Below are positions 15,751 to 18,232 of a stretch of 18,232 bases of DNA, one piece after another (position 1 is the stretch's first letter; every line of letters starts with the position of its first letter). Location of the stretch: the NCBI GenBank assembly GCA_031267485.1, contig JAIRYY010000231.1:1-18232 (forward strand), in the 5' to 3' direction. The position numbers and the translations under genes were made by a program. The notes under the pieces were generated by a model, which saw only the letters and a list, made by a program, of their open reading frames with translations, had not been told where the DNA came from and searched no databases. Origin of the DNA: Tannerella sp. (GTDB lineage: Bacteria > Bacteroidota > Bacteroidia > Bacteroidales > Tannerellaceae).

Positions 15751-15780
15751 ATATACCTGTTTTTAAAACCTAAAACGCTG

Positions 15781-15811
15781 CAAAGATAGTGTAAGCCGGG
15801 CGCAATACAAA
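15781..15811 (-). promoter_or_regulatory. Strong Bacteroidetes-type promoter of pfkA
   Basis: Minus strand: TTTG (15808-15811), 19-nt spacer, TATCTTTG (15781-15788). The flanks resemble the coaX promoter (TTTTGTATT at the left and CACTATCTTTGC at the right). The ATG lies 30 nt after the -7 box. Confidence 0.8.
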
Positions 15812-15848
15812 ATATGCCTGCTAATATTTGTTGCCGCGAGCCGTCTTT

Positions 15849-16496
15849 TCAAATGTAATACTCGGCGACGTCGAAGATGCCGGCGCGAATGGCGTATTTT
15901 ATGGCCTCGTGTACATTATTTATTTCCAGCTTGCGGAATATGTTTTTTCGGTGGGAATTGACGGTGTGGAAACTCAGATTCTTTTCGTAGGCGATTTCCT
16001 TGGTGGTCTTTCCCAGCGCGATTTCGTGCAGGATTATCTTTTCCGAAGCGGTGAGGTGGACGGGATCCGTATCGGCGTTTGACGGGGTTTCGTTCTGGAG
16101 AATCTGTTCGACGGATTCGCAGATGTACGAAAAGCCGGATTCCGCATTTTCCAGCGCCGCCATAATTTCTTTCCGGGAATCGTTTTTCATCACGACGCTT
16201 ACCGTCGGGTCGGACAGGATGACATAACGCAGGAAGTGTTCGCCCAGTTCGTTGGAAAAGAGTATCCAGGCCGATTTCCGGGCGGCGGCCTTGACGTTCA
16301 GCATTTGCTGCATGGATGTGAAATCGAACAGGGTATAGTCCAGCATGACGACAGCATCAGGGAACTTGCTTAATTTTTCCTGTAATTCGTTCATTGTCCT
16401 GACCCGGACAATATTTTCTGTTCCTTTTCTTTCCAGGATGGCAAAAATCCCTTCGTTTGTGACAAATTGGTTGTCTGCCAGAATGCAAGTTTTCAT
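15849..16496 (-). CDS. LuxR/NarL-type response regulator
   Basis: 215 residues. The receiver domain (1-120) has phospho-acceptor Asp53 in VVMLDYTLFDF, Ser81 in ILFSNE and Lys104 in VVMKND; the acidic pocket is Asp8-Asn9 rather than the usual Asp-Asp/Glu. The C-terminal LuxR helix-turn-helix (about 145-208) reads LTASEKIILHEIALGKTTKE and later LSFHTVNSHRKNIFRKLEIN. It is therefore a DNA-binding regulator, probably under phospho-control. No histidine kinase is near, so it is an orphan. Targets are unknown; pfkA downstream and cysK divergent are simple candidates. The family also contains regulators that work without phosphorylation. Confidence 0.9.
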   Translation of the reverse strand: MKTCILADNQFVTNEGIFAILERKGTENIVRVRTMNELQEKLSKFPDAVVMLDYTLFDFTSMQQMLNVKAAARKSAWILFSNELGEHFLRYVILSDPTVSVVMKNDSRKEIMAALENAESGFSYICESVEQILQNETPSNADTDPVHLTASEKIILHEIALGKTTKEIAYEKNLSFHTVNSHRKNIFRKLEINNVHEAIKYAIRAGIFDVAEYYI

Positions 16497-16523
16497 TTTA
16501 CAGTTTTTTTAAATATCAGAGTG

Positions 16524-16531
16524 CAAATGTA
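16524..16531 (-). promoter_or_regulatory. -7 box of the response-regulator gene
   Basis: Minus-strand TACATTTG, 27 nt before the ATG at 16496. No TTTG at the expected distance. Confidence 0.45.
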
Positions 16532-16570
16532 AACAAATATTTCCGATGTAAATATACCACAAATATGCTA

Positions 16571-16601
16571 TTTTTTCATCGGAGATATGGCCGTACTTTT
16601 G
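16571..16601 (+). promoter_or_regulatory. Promoter of cysK
   Basis: TACTTTTG (16594-16601) fits the -7 box; a T-run at 16571-16576 lies 19 nt upstream and may serve as the -33. Leader to ATG about 35 nt, A-rich. Confidence 0.5.
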
Positions 16602-16642
16602 CGGGGAAATTATAAACTACTAAAAACATAAATAAAACAACT

Positions 16643-17590
16643 ATGGCAAAGATTGCAAAAAAGCTGACAGAACTTGTAGGCAATACCCCGCTGGTGGAAT
16701 TGGCCTCATTTGGTGAACATCATTCATTAGCCGCACGGCTGATAGGGAAACTGGAGTATTTCAACCCGCTTGGAAGCGTAAAGGACCGCATTGCACTGGC
16801 GATGGTGGAAGATGCCGAAAGGAAAGGCATTCTTTCGAAAGGCGCGACTATTATTGAACCGACGAGTGGAAATACGGGGATAGGACTTGCGTTTGTGGCT
16901 GCTACCAAAGGCTATAAGCTGATTCTTACGATGCCGGAGACCATGAGCCTGGAACGGCGTAACCTGCTGAAAGCCCTTGGGGCGACACTTGTGCTTACTC
17001 CCGGAGTGGAGGGTATGAAAGGGGCGATTGCCAAAGCGGAGGCGCTGAACGGGGAAATAACCGGCTCTGTCATTCTACAGCAGTTCGATAATCCGTCCAA
17101 TCCCGAAATTCACAGGACAACAACTGCCGAGGAAATCTGGCGCGACACGGACGGACGGATAGACCTGTTCATTTCCGGGGTCGGGACGGGCGGAACGGTC
17201 AGCGGGACGGGGCGGCGACTGAAAGAGCTTAATCCCGGAGTGAAAGTATATGCTGTGGAGCCGGCCGATTCGCCCGTACTTTCGGGAGGGAAAGCCGGAG
17301 CGCACAAGATACAGGGTATCGGCGCCGGATTTGTTCCTAAAAACTACGACAACTCGGTTGTGGATGAAGTGATCCGCGTGACGAACGACGATGCGATACG
17401 TACCAGCCGCGAACTGGCGAAGACCGAGGGGCTCCTGGTCGGCATATCGTCGGGAGCAGCCGTGTATGCCGCCTCCCAACTGGCCAAACTGCCGGAGAAC
17501 AAAGGCAAAAATATCGTCGCAATATTGCCGGATACGGGAGAACGTTACCTCTCGACCATCCTGTATGCTTTCGACGAGTATCCCTTATAA
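16643..17590 (+). CDS. cysK: Cysteine synthase A (O-acetylserine sulfhydrylase)
   Basis: 315 residues, PLP fold-type II. Makes cysteine from O-acetylserine and sulfide. Motifs: LTELVGNTPLVEL, PLGSVKDRIA with the PLP lysine Lys47, IEPTSGNTGIGLAF (substrate carboxylate loop), ISGVGTGGTVSGTG (PLP phosphate loop), IQGIGAGFVPKNYD, and GLLVGISSGAAVYAA. All key residues are present. Length and motifs fit CysK better than CysM or cystathionine beta-synthase. Single-gene unit, divergent from the response regulator. The final motif ILPDTGERYLSTILY is also typical. Confidence 0.97.
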   Translation: MAKIAKKLTELVGNTPLVELASFGEHHSLAARLIGKLEYFNPLGSVKDRIALAMVEDAERKGILSKGATIIEPTSGNTGIGLAFVAATKGYKLILTMPETMSLERRNLLKALGATLVLTPGVEGMKGAIAKAEALNGEITGSVILQQFDNPSNPEIHRTTTAEEIWRDTDGRIDLFISGVGTGGTVSGTGRRLKELNPGVKVYAVEPADSPVLSGGKAGAHKIQGIGAGFVPKNYDNSVVDEVIRVTNDDAIRTSRELAKTEGLLVGISSGAAVYAASQLAKLPENKGKNIVAILPDTGERYLSTILYAFDEYPL

Positions 17591-17599
17591 CTATCTTTC

Positions 17600-17658
17600 G
17601 TAATTCCGTTGCCGACGCGATTCAATGCAAATTCAATCGCCGTTGACGACGGAATTAC
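17600..17658. repeat. 59-bp imperfect palindrome after cysK
   Basis: GTAATTCCGT (17600-17609) and ACGGAATTAC (17649-17658) are exact reverse complements. The inner parts also pair in large part (GACGCGATT against AATCGCCGTTGAC). It could act as the cysK terminator or mRNA 3' end, but no T-run follows, so it may instead be a small repeat element. Confidence 0.6.
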
Positions 17659-17750
17659 AAGTTGTATTTCGGTTCTATAACGAATCGTGTGGATAATTTT
17701 GTTCAAATGACGGACAAGGCGGCATATCCGGTTGAAAACCTCCGGCCAGC

Positions 17751-17859
17751 CCCGTCATTGCGAGGCACGAAGCAATCCAGGCACAGGCGGCCGCCTGACA
17801 ACCGTCCGGGCTTATACGGCCTGTGCCCGGATTGCTTCACTGCGTTTGCTGGTGACGGG
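17751..17859. repeat. REP/MITE-like palindromic element, copy 1
   Basis: A long imperfect inverted repeat. GAAGCAATCC (17769-17778) pairs with GGATTGCTTC (17829-17838), and GGCACAGGC (17780-17788) pairs with GCCTGTGCC (17819-17827). Outer ends CCCGTCA (17751-17757) and TGACGGG (17853-17859) also match. The opening GTCATTGCGAGG...GAAGCAATC is a form I recognise from dispersed palindromic repeats in many bacterial genomes. Apparent reading frames through it are by-products. Confidence 0.8.
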
Positions 17860-17866
17860 AGAACAA

Positions 17867-17974
17867 CCGTCATTGCGAGGAGGTACGACGAAGCAATCCT
17901 GGCACAGGCGAGAACTGCACAACCGCCTGCACCGCCTGTGCCTGGATTACTTCACTGCGTTCGCTGGTGACGGG
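17867..17974. repeat. REP/MITE-like palindromic element, copy 2
   Basis: Same design as copy 1, separated from it by 7 bp and in the same orientation. GAAGCAATCC (17890-17899) pairs with GGATTACTTC (17944-17953, one mismatch), and GGCACAGGCG (17901-17910) with CGCCTGTGCC (17933-17942). It has a longer form of the opening (GAGGAGGTACGACGAAGC against GAGGCACGAAGC) and a different loop. No coding content. Confidence 0.8.
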
Positions 17975-18078
17975 GCATGGAGTGTGGGTCACATCAGCCA
18001 CTTAGCCACACAAATTGTTATAAAGCCATACTTTTTTTATTTTTCTCCCTGAATCGCTGATTTTTTTTGTATTTTTGT

Positions 18079-18107
18079 TTTGTTTATAAAAAAATGTACT
18101 ATCTTTG
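18079..18107 (+). promoter_or_regulatory. Bacteroidetes-type promoter near the right edge
   Basis: TATCTTTG (18100-18107) is an exact -7 box followed by CAGC. TTTG occurs at 18079-18082 (17-nt spacer) and at 18074-18077 (22-nt spacer); neither is the ideal 19-21. The region before it (17975-18099) is T-rich and has no gene. The transcript would run off the right edge. Confidence 0.6.
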
Positions 18108-18144
18108 CAGCGCAAATTTTTTGTAATTGATAAAAAAGCAGCTC

Positions 18145-18232
18145 ATGAATAAACTTTCTGTTTTTCCTGTAAAAAAATTGAGTTCGGACTTCCTTTTTGG
18201 CCGTCCGTGGCATGATTCTTGCAGAGAGAGAG
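18145..18232 (+). CDS. Possible start of an unidentified gene (cut by window edge)
   Basis: An ATG at 18145, 38 nt after the -7 box at 18100-18107, opens a frame that stays open for 29 codons to the edge (MNKLSVFPVKKLSSDFLFGR, then PWHDSCRER). I recognise no domain or signal peptide. A sigma54-type promoter motif lies within the frame, which argues that this stretch may be leader rather than coding sequence. Confidence 0.25.
   Translation, partial: MNKLSVFPVKKLSSDFLFGRPWHDSCRER
18208..18223 (+). promoter_or_regulatory. Sigma54 (RpoN)-type -24/-12 promoter motif
   Basis: TGGCATG-N4-TTGCA matches the consensus TGGCACG-N4-TTGCA at all but one position, with the required 12-bp offset between GG and GC. 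The predicted start would fall about 11 nt after the GC, just beyond the window. The short core alone could occur by chance in 18 kb, so the call depends on what lies downstream. Confidence 0.45.

Noticed and set aside
17751..17974. CRISPR array
   Set aside because: Only two units, each an internal palindrome over 100 bp long, with no short spacers and no cas genes.
17662..18052. Two overlapping plus-strand frames of about 100 codons
   Set aside because: They read through the palindromic repeat copies and their arginine-rich translations have no family resemblance.

Overview
The window reads as the chromosome of a member of the Bacteroidetes, most likely order Bacteroidales. Evidence: almost every transcription unit is preceded by the phylum's own promoter type (-7 box TAnnTTTG, often with TTTG about 19-21 nt upstream); start sites rarely have a Shine-Dalgarno sequence; and the gene content fits (BspA-type leucine-rich repeat protein, DUF1573 proteins, paired rhomboid proteases beside an HU gene, stand-alone type III pantothenate kinase, MeaB). 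No tRNA, rRNA, CRISPR array, transposase or phage gene was found.

Layout. 1-606 (-): N-terminal part of a secreted BspA-like LRR protein running off the left edge. 607-1115: AT-rich gap holding its promoter and a decayed, internally deleted piece of a PLP-dependent alpha-oxoamine synthase gene. 1116-5158 (-): operon coaX - outer-membrane barrel - TPR protein - lptC behind one strong promoter, linking CoA synthesis to envelope/LPS-transport genes. 5224-8056 (-): three overlapping genes, two rhomboid intramembrane proteases and a membrane-anchored endonuclease/exonuclease/phosphatase-fold protein. 8128-8570 (+): HU and its terminator. 8578-10684 (-): galM-like lipoprotein epimerase followed by a secreted esterase, probably a carbohydrate-processing pair. 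10674-12049 (+): thyA-folA, the dTMP/tetrahydrofolate pair. 12084-14768 (+): two DUF1573 proteins and the MeaB GTPase. 14770-16531 (-): 6-phosphofructokinase and an orphan LuxR-type response regulator, each with its own promoter. 16594-17590 (+): cysteine synthase. 17591-18232: non-coding, with one 59-bp palindrome, two copies of a ~108-bp REP/MITE-like palindromic element, a sigma-ABfr-type promoter and a sigma54-type promoter motif close to the right edge.

Most of the window is core housekeeping sequence. I did not find a clear new multi-gene system. The items most worth a second look are the right-hand non-coding region (palindromic elements plus stacked promoter types), the pseudogene fragment at about 867-1083, the uncharacterised barrel and TPR proteins between coaX and lptC, the fully overlapping divergent promoters between galM and thyA, and the perfect palindrome that carries both stop codons at the meaB/pfkA junction.
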